Shown here: positions 10,972-22,191 of the stretch, one piece after another
Numbering within the stretch: the first letter of the stretch is position 1
How the letters are laid out: each line of letters begins with the position of its first letter
Source: Cheilinus undulatus
Lineage: Eukaryota; Chordata; Actinopteri; Labriformes; Labridae
Length of the DNA stretch: 64,000 bases
Assembly (NCBI RefSeq): GCF_018320785.1
Contig: NC_054865.1
Coordinates: 13,055,579 to 13,119,578 of the forward strand
Direction of reading: 5' to 3'
Program-made: the position numbers and the translations under genes
Notes under the pieces: generated by a model
Told to the model about the DNA's origin: nothing
Database searches by the model: none
What the model saw: the letters and a program-made list of their open reading frames with translations, nothing else

Positions 10972-12126
10972 AAAGACCTGCCAGTTGTTTTCCTCTAGTA
11001 TTAAGACTGTATATAGACCATGATGGAGACTCAAACTGAGCTTAAAGAAGAGTGAGTATTTGCATAAATAACTATACAGTTTTTTTTTTTTAAATTAATG
11101 GTGTTTGTTCAGAGCTTGGAGCTGCAAAGATTGCAAGAAGTGCACAACCACAGGTGTCTGGGGTTCCCACAGTGCTTTTCGTGTATTATAAATAACAACT
11201 CAGCTTAAAAACTAGATGTTCTGCCATTACTTTATCATAAATGAGCAAAACAGTTGTGACAGGAACATTGGAGTTACTCTTTTGTAGAGAGGCAGCAAAA
11301 GTGCCCTCTAGTGATGTTTCGCCCTTAGTAAACCAGCAACAGAGTAAGCCTTAAAGGAACATTACAAAATTTCAAGTGATTAAACAGGAATAAAAAATAA
11401 TAAAGCAATGATGTTTTTTTGGTAGAACTCACTGTCTGAATATGAGCATCGGTGGTCCTTGCCAACATAGTGTTGTCTTATTTTCAGCTTGTCGGACAAC
11501 TTCATGTGGTGATAAACAAAACAAGCTGATAGATTTTCTTGAAAGACACAGCTCAGACGCTGAGTTTCAGACCCTGAAATACTCTTTAACCTTCAACATC
11601 ACAGAGTACAGTTTGTCCTTTGAGAAATTACATGCATGTTTGCTTACCGAGCAACGATCCATATCCCCCGGACTTTGTTGTTCCATAAATACAACCGTCC
11701 TCAGGCCAGAGAGGGTCAGAGCAGAGGCCTTATGTCACTCCAGATTAGAGTATTTTAACACCCATGGTCACTTTTGCCTGCTTCTGAGTGTGTGGGTCTG
11801 ATTTTTCTAATCTTAATACAGATGAATGACCCGAATGTAGCATTATTCCTGGGTGTGATCACCCTTTAACAACAACTACAGCTTACACAATAGGATTATA
11901 CTAGTCCTCAGGTTTACAGTCTTATTACTGACAAAGCACATGATTAAAGTTTTAATGGAGCTCAGTAACTTACTTTAAAATATTTTCTTATTTGTTCACT
12001 AAATTCAGAGATTATCTAATGATGAAGAAGATTTGTACACTAAAAAAATAACCACCATGTTGATTAAGAAGCAATATACTGAGTAATTTTATCTTTACTA
12101 GTTTTCCACGATTTCCTAGTGAGGAA
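10972..12126. other. Intergenic, nothing recognised
   Basis: One open frame of 119 codons starts at an ATG at 11442 but has no recognisable domain, splice context or repeat match. I see no supported gene. Confidence 0.4.
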
Positions 12127-12960
12127 GTCATCCATCCATCCATCCATCCATCCATCAAACTAACCAACCATCCACCATTCAGCCATCTCTCCATCCATCA
12201 TTCATCCAACCAACAAACAAACCAACCATCCATCCTACCAGCCAACCATCCAAACAACTAACCATCCATCCATCAGTCCATCCAACCACCCACCCAACTA
12301 GCCATTCATCCATCAAACCAACCAACCAACCAACCATCCATCCATCCAACCATCCATCCCTCCATCCAACTAACCACCAACCAAACATCGATCAAATAAA
12401 CCATCCATGCATCCATCCATCTATCCATCCATCCAATCAACCACCCAGCCAACCAACCAACCAACCAACCAACATCCATCCAAGCAGCTAACAATTCATC
12501 CATCCATTCATCCATCCACCCACCCAACCAACCAACCAACCAACCAACCAACCAACCAACTATCCATCCATCCTCAAACCAACCAACCAACAATTCATCT
12601 ATGCACCCATCCATCCATGCATGCATCCTTCCATCTATCCATCTATCAACCAAATCAACCATACATTGATCAAATAAACCATCTATGTATCCATCCATTC
12701 TTCCATCCATCCAGCCACCCAACCCACCAACAATCCATCCATGCATCCATCCATCCATTATGCAGAAAAACTATGGTAATAGGATTAATCTCCAGTTTTC
12801 CACACTTCACAGGGCTACAAACACTGCAAAACCAACCAACCATCCATCAAACCAACATCCATTAAACCAACTAACTATCCATCCATCATCCAACCAATCG
12901 ACCCACCGTCCATCAAACCAACCAACCAACCAACCATCCATTCATCCATTGACAACTGCA
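12127..12960 (+). repeat. Long ATCC/AACC tetranucleotide array
   Basis: About 830 bases of mixed CATC/CAAC units (ATCC and AACC runs), interrupted at about 12760-12835 by a non-tandem spacer containing TTCCACACTTCACAGGGCTA. Similar spacers recur near 13437 and 13604, so the locus has a higher-order unit of spacer plus tetranucleotides. Long open frames across it are artefacts of the period. Confidence 0.95.
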
Positions 12961-12994
12961 TAGAAACTATGACATTAAGCTTAATCTCAAGTTT

Positions 12995-13435
12995 ACATTA
13001 ATTACCTTTTTATCTCTGTTCTTTACTGACCCTAAAAGCTGTCAGTAGCTGTAATCTCCATTCTCATGGATTCATCATGTATGAGATTCCTCGCACTCAC
13101 TCTGTCTTTGGTCAAAGAGCTTTTAATGTTTTTGCTCCATTATCTTGGTCAGAGTTACAGGGTCATCTTAAACTTGAGCGTTATTTTAGTTTAGGAGATT
13201 TCAAAACTAGAATTAGGGAACATCTGACCAGTGTGTGCACATGTTTTCCTACTGAAAGCTGCTGACTTGTTGATTGATGTAAGCTTTGTTCTATGTCCTG
13301 TTTAATGTCATATAAGTGAAATTTATCGTGCTGCTGTCTTGGCCAGGACTCCCTTGTAAAAGAGATTTTTGTATCTCAATGGGAATAAATCTTGGTTAAA
13401 TAAAGGTTAAATAAATAAAAAAAAACAAATAAAAT
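12995..13435 (+). mobile_element. 3' tail of a non-LTR retrotransposon inserted in the satellite
   Basis: The frame at about 13100-13262 reads VFGQRAFNVFAPLSWSEL followed by an F-x-TRIREHL block, the C-terminal end seen in fish LINE ORF2 proteins, then TGA. A 3' UTR follows with GGACTCCCTTGTAAAAGAG and a terminal TTAAATAAAGGTTAAATAAA-like repeat. It interrupts the spacer of the surrounding array: CTCAAGTTT lies on the left and TTCCACACTTCAC on the right. Heavily 5' truncated, as usual for LINE copies. The clade is not assigned. Confidence 0.65.
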
Positions 13436-13640
13436 ATTCCACACTTCACATGGCTACCAACACTGCAACAACAACAACAAACAACCATCAATCCCTTCAT
13501 CCATTCTTCCATCCCACTGACCACCCACCCACCCAACCAACCAACCAACCATCCAACCATCCATTCACAACTGCAGGAAACTAAGATTGATTAATTTTAA
13601 GTTTTCCACACTTCACCTGGCTACAAACACTCCAACAACC
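13436..13640 (+). repeat. Continuation of the satellite after the LINE tail
   Basis: Spacer TTCCACACTTCACATGGCTA, CAACAACAAC run, ATCC/ACCC/AACC units (about 13490-13565), then another spacer copy at about 13600-13636. Confidence 0.8.
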
Positions 13641-14143
13641 AATCTCACTATCATTCTATACATGAACAGCATCGAGCAGCAAACACAACTAGCAGCTAAA
13701 TGATAACAAGTATCAGCCCAAGCTTCACAAGCAGGCCTGTTCCATGCTTCTTTCTTCTTATTGTCTTATTATAGGAAAGGCACACAGGTAGGCAGTCCTG
13801 CTGTTCTCACGCTGATTTAAGGTATTTTCTGCCATTTTACAAAGGAAAAATGTCCCAAAGTTAATGGATCTGCTTGTTGTAGTGCCTTTATTGTGCCACG
13901 GGCCAAAACATTAAACATGCCAGAAAACCATCTGGCCATTTTGGAGCAGCTGCTTTGGCTGATTTCTGGATGGATTGACTATTATCATATTTTTTTCTCC
14001 TAAAAGTATTGATTCAGGTACCGTTTTAACAGTACTGATTTAGCACCAGTTTTGTTAAGACCCAAACAATGCCCAGCCCTATAAATCACATGCATGGTTC
14101 AACTCTCTCACGTACATACTTAATGAATTTTTGTACCTTCCAG

Positions 14144-14257
14144 ATTCCTAACAAAGAGGACCTGAATAAGGAGCCAGAGGAGGAGCAGCAAAATGACTCC
14201 TTCGATCACTCCCTTGCAGAAGAAGGAGACGACCAGTTGCCACTCAGGCTGGTCTAG
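14144..14257 (+). CDS. Possible 3'-terminal coding exon, gene not identified
   Basis: A pyrimidine-rich tract and CAG (TTTTTGTACCTTCCAG) precede an open stretch of 37 codons ending in TAG at 14255-14257. The encoded tail is strongly acidic and hydrophilic (IPNKEDLNKEPEEEQQ at its start, DQLPLRLV at its end), unlike the repeats around it. No partner exon could be found upstream within the window, so if real its other exons lie more than several kb away or outside. I do not recognise the protein. A chance open frame after a fortuitous acceptor is the main alternative. Confidence 0.3.
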   Translation: MPNKEDLNKEPEEEQQNDSFDHSLAEEGDDQLPLRLV

Positions 14258-15164
14258 ATTGTCTTCTTCGACTGGACGAGGCATCATCTGTTGACCGAAA
14301 ACTCCTGCAGGAGCGTGGTGAAGACTTTAGAAATCTAGAAAGTGCATTTTTACTGACATTTTACCCCTATGGCATTTGGATACAGAGTTTTTTCAGAAAA
14401 CTGAGCTTAATTTTTCTTCATCAGGATGTTTCACATTCCCATAACTTAATGTGAGCAAATCCCCTTAATAACAGCATGAAAAAAATATCATTAAAAAATC
14501 TCTACACTCAGGCCTTTTACTCCCTCTAAAGCGTAAATTGCTGATGAATAAAAACATCATCTGTTATCAGAAAGCTGTTGTGCATAAAATAGTCAGAAAA
14601 ACTTGGCTGATAAAACTTTGACTCACATGTGTTGATCATCTCCTCTCCCCAGCAGAGCAGCAAACATCAGCTGATTAAACATTTATGATAAGTCTAAGAC
14701 TTAATACTTCTATAGTACACTCCAGTTGTTTCCTGTGCATCATCCTACACTGAGTGTTTTCAGTAAGAGATGAGTTTCATCCACCTTCTCTGATAATAAA
14801 CCGCAGTCAGCACAAGCAGCGCTGCTGCAGCATTTACATTATTGCTGGAAGATGTCCAGCCATAACTGCAGTCTGCTCCAGCTTTGGCAAAGAAACACTC
14901 AGGACTCTCTGATACCGTCCATCTGTTCAAGGGGAAACAGAGATTTGTTGTTTTGACTTTTAACACAAGACCAGAGGAGAAAGGTCAAGCTGGCAATGTT
15001 TTAATTTCAGAGCAGAAAGAAAAACAGAATGACATTCCAAAAGACCCTCATATAATCAATTTAAAATCATTTCTCTTCATAATTTGTCAAACTGATAGAA
15101 TAATCTTTGTTTGCTATTTCGACATGAGAATACAAAGTGTGACCTTTTGTCTCTGGATTCTGTT
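14258..15164. other. Intergenic, nothing recognised
   Basis: Could include the 3' UTR of the possible exon ending at 14257. No repeat or further exon recognised. Confidence 0.35.
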
Positions 15165-15935
15165 CTGTAATGTGATGAAACAAAACTGGAACTTTTTGGC
15201 ACAGTGGATATGCAGTATGTCTGGAGGAAGAAGAATGAAGCATACACTGAAAAGAACACCGTGCAACAGTTAAGCATGGCAGAGGCTCAGTGATGCGCTG
15301 GGGCTGCTTTGCATCCTCTGGCACTGGAAACCTGCAGCGTATGGAAAGCAAGATGGATTCCCTCTAAGTTTCTTGAAATCTAGGAAGAAACGTTATGCCA
15401 TCTGTGAAGGACTGAAATTTGGGCATCACTGAACCTTCCAACAGGACAATTGTCCAAGCATACCTCAGATTCCACCAAAGCTTGGTTGCAGAAGAAGTCC
15501 TGGAAAATTTAACAATGGCTATCACAGTTGCCTGACTTGAACCCCACAGAAGATCTCTGGTGGGATTTAAAGAAGGTGGTTGCAGCATGCTGACCCAAAA
15601 ATATTACTGATTTGGAGGCCATTGCACATGACAAATGGGCTAAGATTCTAATGTCTGGCCAGGCATCTTGTTTGCAGCAGGTTATGGAAGCAAAAGGGTG
15701 CTCTACTAAGGACTAAAGATGCTTGTCATTAATGGGTTGATTCATTTTGAGACTGAAGATGTCATTGTAAATTACATTTTTAGTTGAATTTGGGGAAACA
15801 ATTTGAGGCACTCATTGTCTTGAGCTATTTCAATTCCTTTTGTTTGATTTGTTCATTGCAAAAAGAAGAAGTCTGTACATTTTCACAACAAACCTGATTG
15901 CAGTGGGAGTTGAATAATTGGTTTTTCAGCTAGTC
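15165..15935 (+). mobile_element. Decayed Tc1-like transposon, 3' part
   Basis: On the plus strand 15170-15715 reads as a Tc1 transposase broken by stops and frameshifts: DETKLELFG near 15175, then YVWRKKNEAYTEKNTV, PDLNPTEDLWWDLKK near 15535-15580 and LQQVMEAKG near the end. The right end ...GAGTTGAATAATTGG at about 15906 resembles the subterminal sequence of this lineage. The N-terminal DNA-binding part is absent. Confidence 0.8.
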
Positions 15936-16180
15936 ACACCTCTATAATAGTAAAATATACAGCAAAACTCTAACTCAGTGGATAGCTTCACTCAAGTTGC
16001 AAATGTGTCTCACATCAAAAACAACAATCCTCCAGATGCATGAGCAAAAGAACTCCAGCAGGGATCACTGTACAACAGGCAACATATAAACACAGGTAGA
16101 CACATCTAAACACATCAAAATGCTCTGCCCAAGGGGCATGATAGGGAACTGTGCCTACACATCCCCCCCGATTTAAAATG

Positions 16181-17639
16181 CAGGGCTCGACAGTGCGAGT
16201 GTTTCACTTGCATTTGCACCTAAAAATAGGTGTGTGCGAACTGTAAAAAAACATTTAGGGGTACATGTGCGTATAAAAAAATCAGCTGCAGGAGAGATCC
16301 ACCCAGGGGGGCCTCACTTTGAGCGTTTTTTTCTTCTCTGTCTTTCTGTACATCAGACTGGTTTGTATATGATTAAAATGATCAAAGTATGTATATACAA
16401 CGCTGTCTAAACATAAAGTTTACCTGGTCTTCACACCTTAACCCTCAAGATATCCTTTTTTGGAGATCAGTGCCATCCGTGATCAATTATGTGTCGGCTC
16501 AGTGTCGGCTCGTCCTCTCTCTCTCTCTCTCTCTCTGTTTCACAGAAACTCTGATTATGTCTGTCCCGTATTTTCACCTTCTGTTCTGCATCCTCCCTTG
16601 TCAAATGTCACTTTCTACAATAGTTTAGTTTGTGAATTTATGATAAAACTCCGTTAAGTTGCAGCGCTGGTTCTGATCAGGAATTAAATGTCATCGTCGA
16701 ACCTCTCGTGCAAATCAGCTGTTTTGGAATGAGGTCGCAGGTGAAAAAAATAATGAAGAGTATGATTTATGGTGTTTCAATAAAAGAAAGGCTACTGCTG
16801 CTAACACTGAAGTAGAGACACAGTGAGGAAGAGAAAGTAGCAAAATGTATGAGCTGCTGTCTGTGAGGGAAGGGGAGGGATGCAAATAAGGTACCCCATG
16901 TGATGACCATTGTTTCTAAATCAAAAAACAGATGGAAAAAACATATATATTTAATTGCAACAAGGAATATGATCATTAAAAGCATTAATCATTTTTGTGA
17001 CTTTCTTTCAGATAAAGCTAGTTTTGGTCAATGTCACAGGTCTGTGGTAGTTTTTGGTATGTTATCCTTGAAAAGGACTTAATTACAACTAGGAATTGTG
17101 TTGTTGCAACTATCTCAGGCTTTATAGCAAAAACTTGTATTTTTTATTGTAGTAATATATTTTCCTAGTTATTTTAAGGTAATTTTATATAAATAATGGT
17201 GATTATGTTAGGGGGGTGGGGGGTAGTGTTGGGGGGCCTCATACCAGAGTCTGCTTAGAGTCAGCCTCCATGATAATTTTAAGCACAGGGACAGAAGTGT
17301 ACATAAGTTTATTATTATTATTATTCAGAAGACCTGGAGAATGTCTAAGCATAGATGGAGCTTGATTACTGTCAGATAGCCTAAAAATTAATAACATTTA
17401 GGACAAAATTAAATTGCAGTGCTTTTTAAAAAGCTGATGATTTTTACCTTTCCGTATATTTTGAATAAAAATTCACTAAATAATTTTGCTTTTACATGTC
17501 TATTTGCATCATGTTTATTACGGAAAACACATTATTTGATCGATTTTCATTGTGCCCTGAAATTTCTTAATGTGCTCCTAACTTTTTCAACTTAGGAGCA
17601 CATGTGCTCCTTGGAGAAAACACTTAGCGTCAAGCCCTG
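16181..17639. mobile_element. Probable hAT-like element with CAGGGCT termini
   Basis: Left end CAGGGCTCGACAGT and right end AGCGTCAAGCCCTG form an imperfect 14-base inverted repeat of a kind I associate with fish hAT elements. The interior (1459 bases in all) has no transposase frame. Motifs near both ends (TTTGCACCTAAAAATAGG at left, AGGAGCACATGTGCTCC at right) look subterminal. No matching 8-base duplication is visible, so the boundary or superfamily may be wrong. Confidence 0.5.
16515..16537 (+). repeat. (TC)n microsatellite
   Basis: A run of about ten TC/CT dinucleotides inside the hAT-like element. Confidence 0.9.
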
Positions 17640-17829
17640 GAAAGTCAAAAGTGTTGTGGAAAGATGCGATGTGCAAATGACACGACATGTTGTTGGAAAA
17701 TGCCTGATGAAACAAGCCTTTGATGATCACAAAGCTGCCTCAAATGCTTTAACTTGGACATTGACGATCGCAGACATTGTGAGAAGACATGAAAAATCAG
17801 AAATGGGTAATCGCTGGTCTGTCCATTGA

Positions 17830-17993
17830 AATGTACATTTTCAAAGCATGGAAAAGAAAATGACATGAAATAGAAAAAGTATTTCATGGAACCATCAAAT
17901 ACCAGGAACTTTTTTATGAGCTATTTGGGTTCATGAAATTTACATTTTCATAACAGAAAATAAAATGACATGATGTAGGAAGGAGTATTTCAT
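17830..17993 (+). repeat. Imperfect tandem duplication
   Basis: The stretch 17830-17885 (ATTTTCAAAGCATGGAAAAG... to AGTATTTCAT) recurs in diverged form at 17938-17993, a spacing of about 108 bases. No coding sense. Confidence 0.55.
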
Positions 17994-18277
17994 CAAAATC
18001 GTCTCAAATGGTGGCAAAACTGCATCAGAAAATTGTAGAAATGCCTTGAAGGTCAAAAATTAAACAAAAACAGTACTTTATTTCTCCTAAAAACCCCCTC
18101 TGTGTCAGGCACTAACTTACAATACAGCTTTTGCCATTTTGTATCCTTCCGCCTCCGCTCACTGTTTACTTCACACATCCGCCGGTCAGCTGTGTGAATT
18201 GCAGTGTAGCGGGGTCAAGCATCGGTTACTACAACGCATTTTTGGGTTTTTTAATCCCTTTTCTTTAGATTCAGAAG

Positions 18278-18403
18278 ATGCCACGTACGTGCATTTATCC
18301 AGACTGTTTAAACAAGCACACCTCCTGGACACCATACATATCAGCCATTAGAGGAAAAGGCAACAGTCATAAGCTTACCTGGATGACAAATTTCCATTCG
18401 GCC
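18278..18403 (+). pseudogene. Short THAP-like N-terminal frame (tentative)
   Basis: An ATG at 18278 opens a frame of 42 codons beginning MPRTCIYPDC and ending at a TAA. The start MPxTC followed by a second Cys four residues later is how THAP zinc-binding domains begin, and such domains are common in fish transposons. The remaining zinc ligands and the family's typical core are not visible before the stop, so this is at best a truncated or degenerate copy. It lies between the arms of the inverted-repeat element. Confidence 0.25.
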
Positions 18404-18472
18404 CTCTAAGTCGGGGTCTGTTTTTCCAATTCATCTTCGGAAAGTTGAAGAAGGTCCGCAAAACACCAGCGA

Positions 18473-18871
18473 TTAGGCAGGGAATTCTGGATGGAGAGTG
18501 ATGCAGACTGCAGGGGTCTGTGAGCCACTATCCTCTGATTCAGTTGTGTCCTGAAGAAGGGTCACAACTAAGTCCCACTCATGACAACAGCAGCTCTCCA
18601 CGTGGGTTGGCATGGATTCACATTTTCCACACCACCAGGTAACTCGGGATCTCTCCTGCTCTAAAATTTCAAATGAAGGTTCTCTGGTCTCTCTTTCAGC
18701 CCGCTGTATAAGTTTGGTCTGTATCCATCTGTGTAAGTTCTTCTTCAGTGTACTTCGGTTCATACAAATATCTTCTCGTATCCACAGTAGACAGCACATC
18801 ATCATCACTCGTGCCCACACAGCTGACTGGCGGATGTGTGAAGTAAACTGAGCGGAGGCGGAAGGATACAA
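18473..18871 (-). pseudogene. P2X7 intracellular (ballast) domain-like fragment in an inverted-repeat element
   Basis: The minus-strand frame of 132 codons begins inside the right terminal repeat and reads toward the left arm. It contains a WCGKCESMPTHVESCCC block followed some 30 residues later by CITLHPEF. The Trp-Cys-x2-Cys-x3-Pro, CxCC-like and CITxHPxF pattern is that of the cysteine-rich, zinc-binding C-terminal domain of P2X7 receptors and of many unrelated fish proteins carrying that domain. The frame ends just after CITLHPEFPA, so the second half of the domain is missing. This is not a P2X receptor gene: no channel segment is present. It is likely a domain captured in, or native to, the transposon family. 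Confidence 0.55.
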
Positions 18872-19004
18872 AATGGTGAAAGCTGCATCATAAGTTAGTG
18901 CCTGACACAGAGGGGGGTTTTAGGAGAAATAAAGTGCTGTGTACGTTTTCGACACAGCGCACAGGCTACCCAACCTATTTCCTTGGCCCTTTTTTATGTA
19001 AAAC

Positions 19005-19176
19005 TCGTTAATTTACGCTGACAACATGTTCCCATCTACAGCCACTATGCGCCGGCTCTATCCGAGCTTGTAATAACAACAGGATCAAATCACACGGAAA
19101 TCACTGGAGGCTAATGCTACCACTATAGCCAAGCACCTCATACGACCCAACTTCAAAAATCCTGAAGTATCCCTTT
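19005..19176 (-). repeat. Interspersed repeat, inverted copy of 7484-7640
   Basis: Ends ...AATCCTGAAGTATCCCTTTAAA and is the reverse complement of 7484-7640. It follows the inverted-repeat element by about 60 bases; whether the two belong to one larger element is not clear. Confidence 0.6.
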
Positions 19177-19525
19177 AAAAGAGTGCTTTTATTTTATTTT
19201 ATTTTAAGCCTCTCCAAAGGCAGAGGAAATCAGAAACTACTGCTCTTCTATTTCACACAGTAAATACGTAGCTAAATGCTCTCTGACATCATGATGTCTA
19301 AAGGACTTTGTTTGCCTTTAAGCTTCAAGTCAGCAACATATGAAGAGGAGAGCAGAGAGAGCGTGCTACTTTACAGGATTACTGTGATGTGAGCAGGACT
19401 ATAGTCCCTGCTGCTCCTCTTGTTCTGGATCACTGATACTAACTCCTGAAGTCCCTCACAGTGTAGAATCTCTCTCTCTCTCTTTTATATCCTCAGATGG
19501 AGGTAAAGTGATAAAAGAGAGGATC

Positions 19526-19601
19526 CTGATTGTCCTGCTGATCAGAGAGGAGGAAGCAGCAGCAGCTTGTGTGTGATGAGTCTCTAACTGGGCCGTGTTA
19601 C
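19526..19601 (+). pseudogene. B30.2/SPRY-like fragment (tentative)
   Basis: A short frame reads LVCDESLTGPCYWET at about 19568-19612, resembling the LCREGLTGRCYWEVEW entry block of B30.2 domains in fish TRIM and NLR proteins. A DPDCPAD segment before it is in the place of the usual HPDRFD. The frame then loses similarity and stops within about 40 codons. Only a relic, if anything. A chance match in a low-complexity repeat is possible. Confidence 0.3.
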
Positions 19602-19612
19602 TGGGAGACTGA

Positions 19613-22190
19613 CAGACCAATCCCAACCAGTGGAGATGAGATTGCTCTGAGATCAGCTCCACTGTCCCTCACAGGACCTGGACCTCCCACATGTTTATAT
19701 TCTAACACAGATTCTCAGTGTAAACTGCTTTAGGACTCAAGGACTTCAGGGAGACCACTCTTTGTTATGCACTGGACCGGGAAGTGTCGTAGTTCACAGA
19801 ACTCCTCCTTGTCAGGATCCTCTCCTCCCCTGAAGATTAAAGAGAGGTACTTCTCTGTGCACAGGGGCTTTTTTTCTCTGGGAGCTTGCTTTCCTCTATT
19901 CTGCACAGAGCAAGGGTGATGATACACAGATGAGTGATATTTGTGACAATTGTAGCTTTACATGTAATCTTTAATAAACTTTGGGTTGATGACCATTTAA
20001 GCTGAACTAATCCTCTCTTTGTCCTTCTGTCAAGAAAAGAACAGCAGAAATTGATTTACAGTACTTTAGCCTGGAAAAGGAAAAGAGGTGGACAGATATT
20101 GTTCTCTCTGGGCAGATACAGCTACAGATTATCAGTTTATGAGAGCGATTACTGATATTTGGAGCTGATATGTATTTAAAGTAAGGATGAGCCATTGGTT
20201 TCTGTCTATTTCTGACATTTGCTGTGTTCTTTAAAGGAGAGCTACCAGGAACTGAACATTTAGCACAAAGGCAGGAGAGAGCAGCAGAGGGAGAGGCAGA
20301 AAAACAAGCCTAAGTCAGAGAAGCTAACTGCTAAGCTAAGCTAAGAATTCAGCAGATGGCGCTAAAGAGCGAGAGTGCTTGATGATGACCTGCAGACGTC
20401 TAAACCAACAGCTACCAAACAACAACAGTGATGAGAAATAAAGCCAAATGAACAATTTAGCTGTGGCTCTATCAAAAGGAGAGACGGCACAGAGAGAGAT
20501 GCTGAAGTGGTGGGAAAACAGGAAGTGATGTCATACTCTCAGTGTGACAGGCCCGTTTGTTTATTGGCTTTTAATGTGTGACGTTTAACCAATCAGATAT
20601 CAGAGCCAGAGAGAAAGGCTCACATCACAGCAGAGCCAAAGTAGCAGACTTTTTAATCGATTAATTTAATCTGTGATCAATCAAATAAAATACCAAAGCA
20701 CAGCATTATGAAAACGTCAAATCTGGACCCTGATAATCAGCCAGGACCATCATGGATCCACCTCTAGTATGGAGGGTTTTACACAATGAAAGCTGAGTTG
20801 AGTTGTTGTGATATTTGATGATCTGAAAACAACTGAATAATGCTGACTCATGCTTTTAGTTTCATGAGTCATGTCAGCATAACAAAGGATCCATTAGAAG
20901 ATCCAATCATCTGTCATTTTAACCAATCATTTTGTTGTTTACTACAGTTTGATGTTTGAGCCTTCTTTTTTCTTATTCTGGGATTATAAACTGAAATCAA
21001 GTTAATCAGTGGAGTTTGATTCTTGGTTAAATTCATGTTTAGGGGTGTCCTGTTCCTGCTATCACTGCTTTCTGCCAGCAGATGTCACCATTTCCAACGT
21101 TTCTCCCAGACTGATGGATCTGAATTCTTCATCTGTGAGCAAACCAACTTTGAAATTCTTACAGAGAGGGTGAGAGATATTGTCAGCTCTCACAATTTCA
21201 TCTTCAAGTCTGTTTATTTTCTCTGTTTTTGAACTACTGCCCCCAACTGGACAGGAGAGAGGAGCACTTTAAAGTCAGATAAAATGATGAATAATCTCTG
21301 TTTGCAAGTTTAGCTTTACTCAGCACTGTCTGTTGCGTTCATCTTCATTTTAGAGGTTAAACCCAGAGAGGGATTTTCTGTTTCAAAGATGCTCACAACA
21401 AGTTTAAAAGTCAGAGTTTTTTCTTAAGAACTTCCAGTGATGATTGATTATTGATTTATCTGTGATATTACTGCTAAATCTGGTCAACACAATTCAACAG
21501 TCAACCCTCTAAAAACGTTTCTCTGAAAAGGTTTCATAATTGTACAAGTCTTTTGTTGTTTTAAAAGTGAAGCCTTCCTAAAAACCTTTTTTTTAATCAT
21601 TTTTTAGTCAAGTTAGTTTTCTTTACACATCATATCAATACAGTACTTTTTTTTACATTAACTGAATCCTGATGTCTTGTTCTTAATAGTGGTGAAGGCT
21701 CTTCTTTTCAGCAGCAGACTGCTGGAGGGGCTGTGGCTGAAGAAGTAACACTAACACTAGTAACACTTAATTCTTGTACCACAGGTGCTATTTGCTTAGA
21801 GCTTATTTGTGTCGTGTACTTATACGTTGTTGTATAGGCTATAAAATAAAACAATTCATTGGTTTGTTCAAACACTTGGCGGCTTGCACTCTCCGTTTCT
21901 TAGTCCAACTTTCCACCAACTTTACTCTAGTTATTATCTTTCTCTCTTGATTATCACTTTGACTGAGGGACGGAGGGATCAACTACTGACGTGGTAAACG
22001 TGGAACCAATGTGTTTTGTTTCCATTCAGACAGACACGGACGGTCCACTCCGCTCGACCAACCGCAGGGAGAGAGAGGCCCAACCCCTACGTCCACACTC
22101 ACTGACTTTTGAGGCGTGCTCCCACTAAGTCCGTGAGGACTTAGGGCTGTCCCCCTGTCAAATCATAAAGTGTGTGAGGGATCTCTCGCT
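19613..22190. other. Intergenic, nothing firmly recognised
   Basis: No gene model can be built. The stretch includes short GCTAAGCTAA-type duplications near 20328. A 21035-21232 frame starts with a hydrophobic run but has no other support. Confidence 0.35.
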
Positions 22191-22191
22191 G

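Larger units (their letters stand above)
18075..18945. mobile_element. DNA element with about 125-base terminal inverted repeats
   Basis: 18075-18203 and 18812-18945 are long inverted repeats, about 90% alike by eye, sharing TTTATTTCTCCTAAAA, CTGTGTCAGGCACTAACTTA and CCTTCCGCCTCCGCTCA. Roughly 610 bases lie between them. The interior reads as a P2X7-ballast-like segment on the minus strand and a short cysteine-containing frame on the plus strand. No transposase was recognised, so it is probably non-autonomous; the superfamily is not assigned. Confidence 0.7.

Noticed and set aside
10957-11051. Apparent exon (TTTGTTTTAG acceptor, MMETQTELKEE, then GTGAGT donor)
   Set aside because: The acceptor-like stretch is the right terminus of the Tc1-type element ending AGATCCACCTGTA, and the phase does not fit the possible exon at 14144.
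11442-11801. 119-codon frame on the plus strand
   Set aside because: It begins with ATG but has no domain, splice context, repeat match or compositional sign of coding.
12012-12963. Long frames rich in Gly-Trp-Leu or His-Pro-Ser on both strands
   Set aside because: They are read-through of the ATCC/AACC array; any such array is open in several frames.
19730-19927. Minus-strand frame opposite the B30.2-like relic
   Set aside because: No recognisable domain; I could not tell it from repeat-derived noise.
21035-21232. Small secreted protein starting MFRGVLFLLSLLSASRC
   Set aside because: Looks like a signal peptide, but the rest has no domain and the region has no exon-like context; likely chance.
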